Of a stretch of DNA of 64,000 bases, positions 39,119 through 46,972 are shown piece by piece (position 1 is the first letter of the stretch; every line of letters begins with the position of its first letter). The stretch spans positions 47,895 through 111,894 of the forward strand of contig REEN01000058.1 of NCBI GenBank assembly GCA_007695015.1. Reading direction: 5' to 3'. This DNA comes from Marinilabiliales bacterium. Lineage in GTDB: Bacteria > Bacteroidota > Bacteroidia > Bacteroidales > PUMT01. The position numbers and the translations under genes are program-made. The notes under the pieces were generated by a model, which had not been told where the DNA came from, searched no databases, and saw nothing but the letters and a program-made list of their open reading frames with translations.

Positions 39119-39310
39119 ATGGACATCAAATCCCGCATTAAGAAAATAGTCACTTTAAGGCTTATCATTGGTATTGCAGCAGGAGGAATACTGGGCTTTG
39201 CCTGGTATTATTTTATCGGGTGCAATTCAGGCGGATGTTCAATTACATCCGACCCCTACAGAATGACATTGTTTGGAATGGTATTCGGCGGTTTGCTTAT
39301 TAATAAGTAA
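39119..39310 (+). CDS. DUF6132-like small membrane protein
   Basis: 63 residues: a basic N-terminus, a first membrane helix (LIIGIAAGGILGFAWYYFIG), a cysteine-containing loop CNSGGCSITSDPYRMT, and a second helix ending at LINK. This matches a small protein family of two-helix membrane proteins found in Bacteroidota, of unknown function; the CxxxxC loop could bind a metal or form a disulfide. It has its own possible promoter and is convergent with the class-III aminotransferase 9 bases downstream. Confidence 0.8.
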   Translation: MDIKSRIKKIVTLRLIIGIAAGGILGFAWYYFIGCNSGGCSITSDPYRMTLFGMVFGGLLINK

Positions 39311-39319
39311 CAGGGCGAG

Positions 39320-40504
39320 TTACATCTTATCCAGACAATCGAGCAACACATTACAGGCATGTTCAGCCTCGCTGCGCTCAATGATCAGTGGAGGACATAT
39401 ACGTATTGATTTTTCATTAAAAAGAAACCAGTCGGTTACAACTCCTCTCTCAATGCATTTATCAATTACCGAACGCACCATTGAACTGCACCCCAGATCA
39501 ATTGCAATCATCAGACCTTCTCCCCTAACTTCCCTTATTTTTGCATGATCCAGCATTTTTTTAATGAATACTCCCTGTTTCTCAGCATTTGCAAACAAAC
39601 TATTATGTACAATATACTTAATCGAGGCAATAGCTGCAGCACATGACACAGGGTGACCGCCAAAAGTGGTTATATGACCAAGGGCGGGATCAGTACAAAA
39701 TGATTTCATTATTTCCCTTTCGGAGATAAAAGCACCAAGTGGCATGCCCCCGCCAAGCCCCTTTGCAAACAACGCGATATCGGGATATATTCCATATCGG
39801 TCCATGGCGAAAAGTTTACCTGTGCGGCCGAAGCCGGTCTGTATCTCATCAAAAATCAGCAAAGTACCGGTTTCATTACACCTGGCCCTGAGATCGTCAA
39901 GAAATCCAGGAGACGGTAAAACAACACCTGCCTCACCCTGTACCGGCTCGGCAATTACACAGGCAGTATTGACACTTATGGCATCAAGCTGCTCCCGGGA
40001 GTTAAAATCAATATGCCTTACTGAAGGGATAAGGGGGCGGAATGCACGTTTCTGGCTTTCACAACCGGTAACACTAAGTGCCCCCATCGTACTTCCGTGA
40101 TATGCATTTTTAAACGCGATAATTTCATGACGTCCTGTAAATCGCCGGGCAAGCTTAATTGCTCCCTCAACAGCTTCACTACCGCTTCCGGTGAAGAATA
40201 CTGAATTAAGGTTCCCGGGGAGCAGGCTGCAGAGCAATTCAGCCAGAATTACCTGGGGTTGCTGAATAAACTCTCCGTAAACCATAAGGTGCATGTGACG
40301 TCCGGCCTGATCATGAACCGCTTCTACAACCTGAGGATTATTATGTCCGATATTGCTGACAGATATGCCGGATATAAGATCAAGGTACTTTCTCCCTTCA
40401 GGAGAGATCAGCCAGCAGCCCTCTGCTTTTTCAATTTCGAGTTTAAGTGGCGAATTGGAAGTGGGTGCAAGATAATTAAGGAATAGCTGACGGGCGGTAG
40501 TCAT
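39320..40504 (-). CDS. Class-III aminotransferase (acetylornithine/ornithine type)
   Basis: PLP aminotransferase of 394 residues. Seen: FTGSGSEAVEGAIKLAR phosphate-binding block, FKNAYHGSTMGALS, LLIFDEIQTGFGRTGK with the cofactor-contacting aspartate, and the Schiff-base lysine in ALFAKGLGGGMPLGA. The pattern fits the acetylornithine/ornithine/4-aminobutyrate group; I cannot assign the substrate. It is not in an arginine operon here, so a catabolic ornithine role is as likely as ArgD. Start ATG at 40504; 14 bases after the LytTR regulator stop, so the two may be co-transcribed. Confidence 0.85.
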   Translation of the reverse strand: MTTARQLFLNYLAPTSNSPLKLEIEKAEGCWLISPEGRKYLDLISGISVSNIGHNNPQVVEAVHDQAGRHMHLMVYGEFIQQPQVILAELLCSLLPGNLNSVFFTGSGSEAVEGAIKLARRFTGRHEIIAFKNAYHGSTMGALSVTGCESQKRAFRPLIPSVRHIDFNSREQLDAISVNTACVIAEPVQGEAGVVLPSPGFLDDLRARCNETGTLLIFDEIQTGFGRTGKLFAMDRYGIYPDIALFAKGLGGGMPLGAFISEREIMKSFCTDPALGHITTFGGHPVSCAAAIASIKYIVHNSLFANAEKQGVFIKKMLDHAKIREVRGEGLMIAIDLGCSSMVRSVIDKCIERGVVTDWFLFNEKSIRICPPLIIERSEAEHACNVLLDCLDKM

Positions 40505-40518
40505 ACTTAAAAGTAAGC

Positions 40519-41226
40519 TTATTTAATCATAAGGTTAAGGTCATTCATGAGCTTATCCTTGTATGATTTGCCTATCGGGATAGATTTCTTACCTCCTTCA
40601 ACAGGGATTATAATTGAATTATCCTCGATCAGGTTAATGCTGCTGGTATTTACAATATAGGATCTGTGAACGCGGGAAAAACGATTTGCAGGAAGCTTTT
40701 GCTCTATCGATTTCATCGTGAAATGGATAGTAAATTTATCATCGAAAGTATTAACAATGACGTAATTCTCCAACGCCTCTACCCAAAGAATGTCTTCGTA
40801 TTTAAGCCTGATAAGTGAAGAGTTTTTCTTTATAAATATCTCATTCCGGCCGTCAGGAACAGAAGATACTTTCATATACTGACTGTAGGCTTTATCCACT
40901 GCCTTGAAGAACCTGCTGTATGTTACAGGTTTGAGAAGATAATCGGTTACATCATATTCAAACGCAACCAGGGCATAATCTTCTTTTGAAGAAATAATAA
41001 CTATCTGGGGTGGATTTTTCAGTGTTTTAATAAACTCTATACCGGTCATTTCGGGCATCTCAATATCAAGAAAGATCAGGTGTACCTCATTTCCAGATCG
41101 GAAAAGTGGAATTGCATCCACAGCATTTTCAAATGAAGCTATATGATGCAGGAAGTCGGTCTTCTTTATAAACTCCTCAATAACCTTTCTTGAGAGTTTA
41201 TCATCGTCTATTACAATACAGTTCAT
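40519..41226 (-). CDS. LytTR-family response regulator
   Basis: 235 residues from the ATG at 41226 (a TTG at 41235 is the only extension). Receiver domain (1-120): acidic pair IDDD, phospho-acceptor in FLDIEMPEMTG, conserved lysine in DYLLKPVTYS. LytTR DNA-binding domain (about 135-235): VEALENYVIVNTFDDKFTIH and RVHRSYIVN. Family regulators bind direct repeats upstream of target genes. No histidine kinase is adjacent, so it is an orphan in this window. It lies 14 bases upstream of the aminotransferase gene. Confidence 0.92.
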   Translation of the reverse strand: MNCIVIDDDKLSRKVIEEFIKKTDFLHHIASFENAVDAIPLFRSGNEVHLIFLDIEMPEMTGIEFIKTLKNPPQIVIISSKEDYALVAFEYDVTDYLLKPVTYSRFFKAVDKAYSQYMKVSSVPDGRNEIFIKKNSSLIRLKYEDILWVEALENYVIVNTFDDKFTIHFTMKSIEQKLPANRFSRVHRSYIVNTSSINLIEDNSIIIPVEGGKKSIPIGKSYKDKLMNDLNLMIK

Positions 41227-41433
41227 CAAACTCAAACAATGTTAGAAAAAATCCTGATAAAACAAATATCTACCCCAAATAGCAGCATCTCTTATTCCTG
41301 ATCATAATAAAAGTATGCTTTCAATGAACTACAATTCACATCGTAGAAAGTGAAGGAACTTGGATGAACGATCAAAATTAAAGGATAAAAATATGATTTT
41401 TTTTGATAAAAATCAAAAATCGGCAAAATTCAT

Positions 41434-42117
41434 CTATCTTCCGGCATGCTTATGCTTAGTAAGAAAATCCCTTTCTATAAGGTCTGCCCGCTTTATTGAC
41501 TGACGAAGCCATTCCAGCTTGATCTCCTCAACAGAACTACCGTCGAGATGCCAGGAAATATCACTGTTATTCAACCGGCTTCTCAAATTGTAAAGAATTA
41601 TACCGGCTGATACAGAAACATTGAAGCTTCCGGTAAAACCATACATGTCAATGGTAATGAATTCATCCGAACAAGCCATAGCTGCCTGTGAAAGTCCGTC
41701 CTTCTCAGTCCCCAGCACAAGTGCTGAAGGCCCTTTTCCAATATCAAAATCTTCGAGGCTTACTCCTGACTGATGCGGACTGGCAGCTACTATCCGGTAC
41801 CCCTTGTTGCGGAGTGAATTGAATACGGCATCAATATTACCTTCCGGTTCTTCATACCTGCGGATACTCAGCCATTTAGAGGCGCCCAGTGCCACTTCCG
41901 GATTAATTTCAAAACTATTTCCAGACTCAATAATATGTACGTCCTGAATACCGAAGCAGTCACATGTGCGAAGCACCGCACTTGCATTATGCCCCTGGTA
42001 AATGTTTTCACAGACTACGGTTAAATAGCGGGTCCTGTATTCGAGAACCCTTTCGAAAGCTTCAAGTCTGTGTGCGCTGACAAAATCTGACAAATGCTCA
42101 ATCAACTCCTTCGACAT
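41434..42117 (-). CDS. trmH: tRNA (guanosine-18) 2'-O-methyltransferase-like SPOUT enzyme
   Basis: 227 residues. SpoU/TrmH motifs: NASAVLRTCDCFGIQDVHII (motif 1, with the catalytic arginine), VLGTEKDGLSQAA (motif 2), and GSFNVSVSAGIILYNL (motif 3). It would use S-adenosylmethionine to methylate the ribose of G18 in the tRNA D-loop. The C-terminal tail (after about 180) matches the TrmH extension rather than that of the RlmB group. A 207-base AT-rich gap to the LytTR gene holds nothing I recognise. Confidence 0.88.
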   Translation of the reverse strand: MSKELIEHLSDFVSAHRLEAFERVLEYRTRYLTVVCENIYQGHNASAVLRTCDCFGIQDVHIIESGNSFEINPEVALGASKWLSIRRYEEPEGNIDAVFNSLRNKGYRIVAASPHQSGVSLEDFDIGKGPSALVLGTEKDGLSQAAMACSDEFITIDMYGFTGSFNVSVSAGIILYNLRSRLNNSDISWHLDGSSVEEIKLEWLRQSIKRADLIERDFLTKHKHAGR

Positions 42118-42184
42118 GACAATTAGGAATTAAGATCCATATGCGACCTGAATATTGATGAAGATCGACATGCAAAACTAACAT

Positions 42185-42213
42185 AAAAAAAGGGAGCCTT
42201 AATAAGCTCCCTT
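42185..42213 (-). terminator. Rho-independent terminator of the HU gene
   Basis: Minus strand AAGGGAGC (42213-42206) pairs with GCTCCCTT (42197-42190), 8 bp, 8-base loop, followed by a T run to 42185. It lies 23 bases after the HU stop. Confidence 0.92.
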
Positions 42214-42235
42214 TAAATTCCGGTATGATGATTAA

Positions 42236-42508
42236 TTACTGAACAGTGTCATTTAGTTCACTTCCAGCCTTAAATTTAACAACTTTCTTAGCTCCAATTG
42301 TTATTGGTTTACCGGTCTGAGGATTACGGCCAGTTCTGGCATTCCTCTTTGAAACTGAGAATGAGCCGAAGCCTACCAAAGCCACACGGTCACCTTTTTT
42401 AAGAGCATCTGTAGTTGCCTGAACAAAAGCGTCCAGGGCCTTTTTTGCATCAGCTTTTGTCAGCCCTGCACCTGCTGCAATTGCATCGATTAGTTGTGCC
42501 TTGTTCAT
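42236..42508 (-). CDS. hup: HU-family DNA-binding protein
   Basis: 90-residue histone-like protein that binds and bends DNA as a dimer. The full HU signature is present: two N-terminal helices ([20 protein letters not shown]), the [11 protein letters not shown] strand, and the DNA-intercalating arm [15 protein letters not shown] with its proline. Length is exactly standard. It has a clear promoter and terminator and is a single-gene unit. Confidence 0.97.
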   Translation of the reverse strand: MNKAQLIDAIAAGAGLTKADAKKALDAFVQATTDALKKGDRVALVGFGSFSVSKRNARTGRNPQTGKPITIGAKKVVKFKAGSELNDTVQ

Positions 42509-42561
42509 AATGATTGAATTTTAGGGTTAATAATACTTTGAGAAAAACGTTTCATTTTAGA

Positions 42562-42592
42562 CAAATATATTGCATTTATCGAGTATGTCAAA
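42562..42592 (-). promoter_or_regulatory. Promoter of the HU gene
   Basis: Minus strand TATATTTG (42569-42562) fits the Bacteroidota -7 box TAnnTTTG; TTTGAC (42592-42587) gives the -33 TTTG element, with 19 bases from its TTG to the box. It predicts a start site about 50 bases upstream of the ATG. Confidence 0.75.
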
Positions 42593-42773
42593 TTTCAGTC
42601 GGTAAAAATTCACGAAATATTGATAAAATAGTGGTTTTTGTTAATAAAGTGGCCAAAATACCGGTTTAAACAGTACTGTAAAGTAGCCGGCGGCGGCAAT
42701 ATAATTAAACAATACTGATTAATGCCTTTATTGCAAAATAGAACCCCTGCTGGGATGAATTCAAAAATAATTG

Positions 42774-42781
42774 TATTTTTG
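42774..42781 (+). promoter_or_regulatory. Promoter -7 box of the tRNA-Ser genes
   Basis: TATTTTTG fits TAnnTTTG and ends 4 bases before the mature 5' end of the first tRNA, so transcription would begin at or very near the tRNA itself. A -33 element is not obvious. Confidence 0.6.
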
Positions 42782-42785
42782 TAGC

Positions 42786-42877
42786 GGAGAAATGGCAGAG
42801 TGGTCGAATGCGGCGGTCTTGAAAACCGTTGTTCCGTTACCGCGGAACCGGGGGTTCGAATCCCTCTTTCTCCGCCA
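42786..42877 (+). tRNA. tRNA-Ser (anticodon TGA)
   Basis: Acceptor stem GGAGAAA (42786-42792) pairs with TTTCTCC (42867-42873), followed by discriminator G and an encoded CCA (42875-42877). Anticodon TGA at 42820-42822 in the loop CTTGAAA. A long variable arm (GTTCCGTTACCGCGGAAC) marks it as a class II serine tRNA, and the T-loop GGGTTCGAATCCC is intact. Reads UCN codons. Confidence 0.96.
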
Positions 42878-42914
42878 TTATGCAGAAGATTGAATATCTT
42901 CTGCTTTGTTTTTG

Positions 42915-43003
42915 GGAGAGATGCCGGAGTGGTCGAACGGGGCGGTCTCGAAAACCGTTGTTCTGCTATCGCGGAACCGAGGGTTCGAATCCCTCTCTCT
43001 CCG
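42915..43003 (+). tRNA. tRNA-Ser (anticodon CGA)
   Basis: Acceptor stem GGAGAGA (42915-42921) pairs with TCTCTCC (42996-43002), discriminator G at 43003. Anticodon CGA at 42949-42951; class II variable arm GTTCTGCTATCGCGGAAC; T-arm GGGTTCGAATCCC. The encoded 3' end continues CAAAA, so CCA must be added enzymatically, unlike its neighbour 37 bases upstream. Its last bases (from 42988) are the start of a 147-bp direct repeat. Reads UCG. Confidence 0.95.
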
Positions 43004-43134
43004 CAAAAGCATTTAAAGGCTAAACCCGCGAAAAGCGGGTTTAATTTTTTGGGTACAGGCCTGCAAAAGCTTGCTTTTGCAAGGACTGGAACCGAAAATA
43101 AGTGCCGCCAGGCGCTTAAACTTTAAATGCTTTT
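42988..43134 (+). repeat. 147-bp direct repeat, copy 1 (tRNA tail plus inverted-repeat element)
   Basis: Identical by eye to 43487-43633 (offset 499). It begins with the last 16 bases of tRNA-Ser(CGA) and base 43004, then a 130-bp segment (43005-43134) bounded by perfect 14-bp inverted repeats: AAAAGCATTTAAAG at 43005-43018 and CTTTAAATGCTTTT at 43121-43134. Inside are a rho-independent hairpin (43022-43050) and a perfect palindrome TGCAAAAGC-TT-GCTTTTGCA near 43062-43081. The bounded, hairpin-rich form resembles a miniature inverted-repeat element; no target duplication is visible. Confidence 0.85.
43022..43050 (+). terminator. Rho-independent terminator after the tRNA-Ser pair
   Basis: AAACCCGC (43022-43029) pairs with GCGGGTTT (43035-43042), 5-base loop, then AA and six T (43045-43050). 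It lies 19 bases after the second tRNA and is the first hairpin of the inverted-repeat element. Confidence 0.88.
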
Positions 43135-43153
43135 AAGCAACTCCATAATGGGA

Positions 43154-43496
43154 TCGCGAAGAATGAGCAATCCCTCTCCAGCCGGAGGCGTTGGAGAGGA
43201 AGAAGGTCGCGAAGAATGAGCAATCCCTCTCCAGCCGGAGGCGTTGGAGAGGAAGAAGGTCGCGAAGAATGAGCAATCCCTCTCCAGCCGGAGGCGTTGG
43301 AGAGGAAGAAGGTCGCGAAGAATGAGCAATCCCTCTCCAGCCGGAGGCGTTGGAGAGGAAGAAGGTCGCGAAGAATGAGCAATCCCTCTCCAGCCGGAGG
43401 CGTTGGAGAGGAAGAAGGTCGCGAAGAATGAGCAATCCCTCTCCAGCCGGAGGCGTTGGAGAGGAAGAAGGTCGCGAAGAATGAGCAATCCCTCTC
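43154..43496. repeat. 53-bp tandem repeat array, 6.5 copies
   Basis: Units start at 43154, 43207, 43260, 43313, 43366, 43419 and a partial 25-base unit at 43472; all look identical. Each unit contains an inverted repeat CCTCTCCA / TGGAGAGG with an 11-base GC-rich loop (GCCGGAGGCGT). The partial last unit runs directly into the second tRNA-tail copy through the shared AATCCCTCTC. No spacers differ between units, so it is not CRISPR. The minus strand of the unit has no stop codon in any frame, which produces long apparent open frames that I do not count as genes. Together with the 147-bp copies it fills the 630 bases between tRNA-Ser and the ABC transporter. Confidence 0.95.
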
Positions 43497-43633
43497 TCTC
43501 CGCAAAAGCATTTAAAGGCTAAACCCGCGAAAAGCGGGTTTAATTTTTTGGGTACAGGCCTGCAAAAGCTTGCTTTTGCAAGGACTGGAACCGAAAATAA
43601 GTGCCGCCAGGCGCTTAAACTTTAAATGCTTTT
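43487..43633 (+). repeat. 147-bp direct repeat, copy 2 (ends in the ABC transporter stop codon)
   Basis: Exact second copy of 42988-43134 by eye, including the 17-base tRNA-Ser tail (43487-43503), the 14-bp inverted repeats (43504-43517 and 43620-43633) and the internal hairpins. Its last base is the last base of the TAA stop of the convergent ABC transporter gene (43635-43633 on the minus strand). Recombination between the two copies would remove exactly 499 bp and leave tRNA, one element and the transporter intact. Confidence 0.88.
43521..43549. terminator. Second copy of the hairpin terminator
   Basis: Same 8-bp AAACCCGC/GCGGGTTT hairpin as at 43022-43050, within the second 147-bp repeat. 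In this place it could also end transcripts of the convergent ABC transporter, since the minus-strand copy is followed by a few T after four bases. Confidence 0.6.
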
Positions 43634-45453
43634 TAGGTAAAATATTGCATATCATGCAGCTTGCGGTAGTATCCGTTGAGAGCAAGCAAGTTGGCGTGTT
43701 TACCTCTTTCAACAATCTGCCCCTCATGAAGCACACATATCTCATCAGCAAACTGGATCGTCGACAGCCTGTGGGCAATAACCAGTGAGGTCCTGTTTTT
43801 CATCAACCGGAAGAGTGCATCCTGAACAAGCCTTTCCGACTCGGTGTCCAGTGCGGAAGTTGCTTCATCAAGTATCATTATTGGCGGGTTTTTCAGAACC
43901 GCCCTTGCTATGCTGATACGCTGCCTCTGTCCGCCGGACATTTTGCTCCCCCTGTCACCGGTCTTTGTATAGTAGCCATGTTTGGATGCCATAATAAAAT
44001 CATGGGCATTGGCAACCTTGGCGGCATTAACAACATCCTGCTCAGTTGCATGGTCTACACCGAAAGCTATATTATTAAAAAATGAATCATTGAAGAGAAT
44101 TGGATCCTGGTTGACATTCCCCATTAGTCCCCGCAAATCAGAGATCCGGTAATCCCTGATCGACTTGCCATCAATCAGGATATCACCCTGCCTGACGTCA
44201 TAAAACCTGGGCAGCAAGTCAGCCATTGTAGATTTGCCTGAACCTGACTGGCCAACGAGTGCAACAGTTTTCCCTTTTTCGATTACCAGATTAATATCGC
44301 GCAGAACATCGTGATGATCATAGCTGAAATAAACATTCCTGTATTCTATGGAACCGCTGAACTCCTCAATTGCAACCGCCCCGGGTTTTTCAATTATATT
44401 GTTACCGGCATCAAGCACGTCCTGTACCCTTTCAACAGATGCAAGCCCCTTCTGCACATTATACATCGCAGTGGAGAATGATTTTGAAGGTGCAATAATA
44501 AGGTAAAACAGCATCAGGTAACCAATGAACTCCTGCGAATTAAGATCGCTCGCATCAGCAAGCACAAGTGTGGCGCCGAATACCATAATGGTTATCATAA
44601 CGATTGTACCGAGGAATTCGCTGACCGGACTTGCAAGGGAGCGCCTTCTTTGCATTTTGACCATTATCCTTGTATAAAGCATATTCGTGCCCCTGAACCG
44701 GTTACGCATTTTATTCTCTGCATTGAAGGCCTTTATTATCCGGAGGCCTCCAAGGGTTTCTTCAATCATTGAGAGCAAAACTCCCATCTTTTTTTGTCCC
44801 TTGAGCGATGTCTGCCTGAGTGTTCTGCCGAGCCTGCCGATTATGAACCCGCTGACCGGAAGAAGAACCAGGACAAAAAAGGTAAGTGACGTACTCATAT
44901 AGAATAATGCACCCAGATATATTATTATCTGAAAAGGGTCTCTGAACAGCATTTCCAGCGAACTGACTATCGAGGTCTCAATTTCCTGGACATCACCTGT
45001 CATCCTTGCGATAACATCTCCTTTCCTGGTTTCGGAAAAATATGATAAAGGAAGTACAAGAACCTTGTCATATATCTGATTTCTGATATCTTTTACCACC
45101 CCGTTCCTTATGGGTGCCAGATAGTACATAGCAAGATAATGAAAGAGGTTTTTACCAAACGACATTATAATTATCAGTAAGCTGAGAAACATAAGCGCAC
45201 GTACCGGACCATGATCTGTTATCATATTACTGATAAAGTAATTGAAATGCTGCCTGACTGATTCAAGGGTGTATTCAAATTCACCCACACTTGTCATGGC
45301 AGGTTCATTCTGGAACAATATGCCCAGAAAGGGGATTGCAATTGTCACTGAAAAGAGAGCGAAAAGTGCAGAAAGAAGGTTCAGGGTTATATTCAGTGTC
45401 CCCTTCTTCCAGTAGGGAATCAGAAAACGCAGTATCTTGCCGATATTCTTCAT
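43633..45453 (-). CDS. ABC transporter, fused permease and ATPase (MsbA-like)
   Basis: 606 residues: an N-terminal six-helix exporter domain (about 1-330) and a C-terminal nucleotide-binding domain with Walker A GQSGSGKST, Q-loop NVNQDPILF, signature SGGQRQR and Walker B IMILDEATSAL, then the H-loop IAHRLST. Homodimeric exporter of the MsbA/lipid or multidrug type; lipid A flipping is the likely role in a Gram-negative but is not shown. The last base of its stop lies in a 147-bp repeat. It begins 21 bases after the purB stop on the same strand, so the two may share a transcript. Confidence 0.92.
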   Translation of the reverse strand: MKNIGKILRFLIPYWKKGTLNITLNLLSALFALFSVTIAIPFLGILFQNEPAMTSVGEFEYTLESVRQHFNYFISNMITDHGPVRALMFLSLLIIIMSFGKNLFHYLAMYYLAPIRNGVVKDIRNQIYDKVLVLPLSYFSETRKGDVIARMTGDVQEIETSIVSSLEMLFRDPFQIIIYLGALFYMSTSLTFFVLVLLPVSGFIIGRLGRTLRQTSLKGQKKMGVLLSMIEETLGGLRIIKAFNAENKMRNRFRGTNMLYTRIMVKMQRRRSLASPVSEFLGTIVMITIMVFGATLVLADASDLNSQEFIGYLMLFYLIIAPSKSFSTAMYNVQKGLASVERVQDVLDAGNNIIEKPGAVAIEEFSGSIEYRNVYFSYDHHDVLRDINLVIEKGKTVALVGQSGSGKSTMADLLPRFYDVRQGDILIDGKSIRDYRISDLRGLMGNVNQDPILFNDSFFNNIAFGVDHATEQDVVNAAKVANAHDFIMASKHGYYTKTGDRGSKMSGGQRQRISIARAVLKNPPIMILDEATSALDTESERLVQDALFRLMKNRTSLVIAHRLSTIQFADEICVLHEGQIVERGKHANLLALNGYYRKLHDMQYFT

Positions 45454-45474
45454 ATAAATCTGTTCGGATAGCTG

Positions 45475-46824
45475 TCAGGGCTTAATTCCCGTATAATTGA
45501 ACGGGGTTAACATCTTAAGCTCTTCCTTTATCCTGTCATCAATGTCAAGCGAATTTACAAATCGGGCAAAATCTGCCTCTGTGATCTTCGAATCCTGTCG
45601 GGTAAGCTTTTTAAGTGCCTCATATGGCTCGGGGTATCCCTCCCGGCGCAGTATTGTCTGAACGCCTTCTGCTATTACCATCCAGTTGTTCTGAAGGTCA
45701 GCCTCTATAGCAACCATGTTCAGTGACAATTTATTCAGCCCGCGCATAATAGCTTTTATAGCAATCACTGTATGTGCCAACGGCACTCCTACATTCCGTA
45801 ATACGGTCGAATCGGTCAGATCCCTCTGCAGCCGTGAGATCGGCAGCTTGGCAGAAAGATGTTCAAAAACCGCATTTGCTATACCCAGATTGCCTTCGGC
45901 ATTTTCAAAATCAATCGGATTGACCTTATGGGGCATTGCTGACGACCCAACCTCTTCTGCCCGGATCTCCTGGCTGAAATAATCCATCGATATGTAACTC
46001 CAGAAGTCCCTGCAAAGATCAACCAGTATCGTGTTAATTCGTTTCAGGTTATCAAAAATGGCGGCAAGATTATCATAATGCTCGATCTGTGTAGTAACCT
46101 GCGAACGGTCCAGTCCAAGTTTCCCATTTACAAACTGGTTCGCAAAACCGATCCAGTCCACCCCGGGATATGCAGCATAATGGGCATTAAAATTCCCGGT
46201 TGCTCCCCCAAACTTGGCAGAACATGGAATCTCTCTCAGCAAAGCAGCCTGTTTGACAATCCGTTCATTGAAAACCCTTATCTCCTTACCAAGTCTGGTG
46301 GGTGATGCAGGCTGACCATGCGTCCGCGCAAGCATGGGTACATCCGACCATTCAATCTCTGCCTGCTTTAGCTTATCAATAAGAGTTTCTATAACAGGAT
46401 AATAAACCTCACGCAATGCATCTCTGACCGACAGGGGTATTGCAGTATTGTTTATATCCTGGCTGGTAAGACCGAAGTGTACAAACTCAACATACCGGTC
46501 AAGTCCGCACTCCCTGAAAGCATCTTTGATATAATACTCAACCGCCTTGATGTCATGATTGGTAATCTTTTCTGCCTCTTTCACCCTCAGAGCATCCTCA
46601 AGCTTGAATTCATCATATATCTTTCGTATATTTTCCTTGTCACCGGTCTTTATATCTTTAAGCTGCGGCAGAGGAATATCAGTAAGTGCAATAAAATATT
46701 CCACTTCAACATAAATACGGTATCTGATCAGGGCATACTCAGAAAAAAAGACAGCAAGCTCATCAGCCTGCTGGCGATATCTTCCATCAACGGGTGATAA
46801 TGCAGAAAGTCGTCCGATATCCAT
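45475..46824 (-). CDS. purB: Adenylosuccinate lyase
   Basis: Cleaves SAICAR and adenylosuccinate in purine synthesis. 449 residues. Superfamily signature GSSAMPHKVNPIDFENAEGN with the catalytic serine loop; ARTHGQPASPTRLGKEI holds the general-acid histidine; TSQDINNTA binds substrate. It belongs to the longer E. coli-like branch of the family. Start ATG at 46824, with a 148-base divergent gap to the NfeD-family gene. Confidence 0.96.
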   Translation of the reverse strand: MDIGRLSALSPVDGRYRQQADELAVFFSEYALIRYRIYVEVEYFIALTDIPLPQLKDIKTGDKENIRKIYDEFKLEDALRVKEAEKITNHDIKAVEYYIKDAFRECGLDRYVEFVHFGLTSQDINNTAIPLSVRDALREVYYPVIETLIDKLKQAEIEWSDVPMLARTHGQPASPTRLGKEIRVFNERIVKQAALLREIPCSAKFGGATGNFNAHYAAYPGVDWIGFANQFVNGKLGLDRSQVTTQIEHYDNLAAIFDNLKRINTILVDLCRDFWSYISMDYFSQEIRAEEVGSSAMPHKVNPIDFENAEGNLGIANAVFEHLSAKLPISRLQRDLTDSTVLRNVGVPLAHTVIAIKAIMRGLNKLSLNMVAIEADLQNNWMVIAEGVQTILRREGYPEPYEALKKLTRQDSKITEADFARFVNSLDIDDRIKEELKMLTPFNYTGIKP

Positions 46825-46919
46825 AAGCTACTGTCTTATTATTGTTCCGGGCAAAGTTAAAAAAAATAAAGACTTATACTGAGTTCAGTCCGCAATATGA
46901 TTTGATCGGTAATTTGTAG

Positions 46920-46927
46920 TATTTTTG
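46920..46927 (+). promoter_or_regulatory. Possible promoter of the NfeD-family gene
   Basis: TATTTTTG matches TAnnTTTG, 45 bases before the ATG at 46973. A TTTG lies 15 bases upstream of the box, closer than the usual spacing, so this is a moderate call. Confidence 0.45.
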
Positions 46928-46972
46928 TATTCGTATATATCAGGCAAAAGAGATAATTATAAATACAAAGAA

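Noticed and set aside
41227..41433. 207-base gap upstream of the LytTR regulator gene
   Set aside because: AT-rich, with no convincing open frame or structured element.
43154..43496. Possible CRISPR array
   Set aside because: The units are directly adjacent and identical over their whole length, so there are no spacers, and no cas genes are near.
43116..43511. Several 100-131 residue open frames on the minus strand across the tandem repeats
   Set aside because: They are the same 53-bp unit read in three phases; no ribosome binding site, no homology and no non-repeat sequence of their own.
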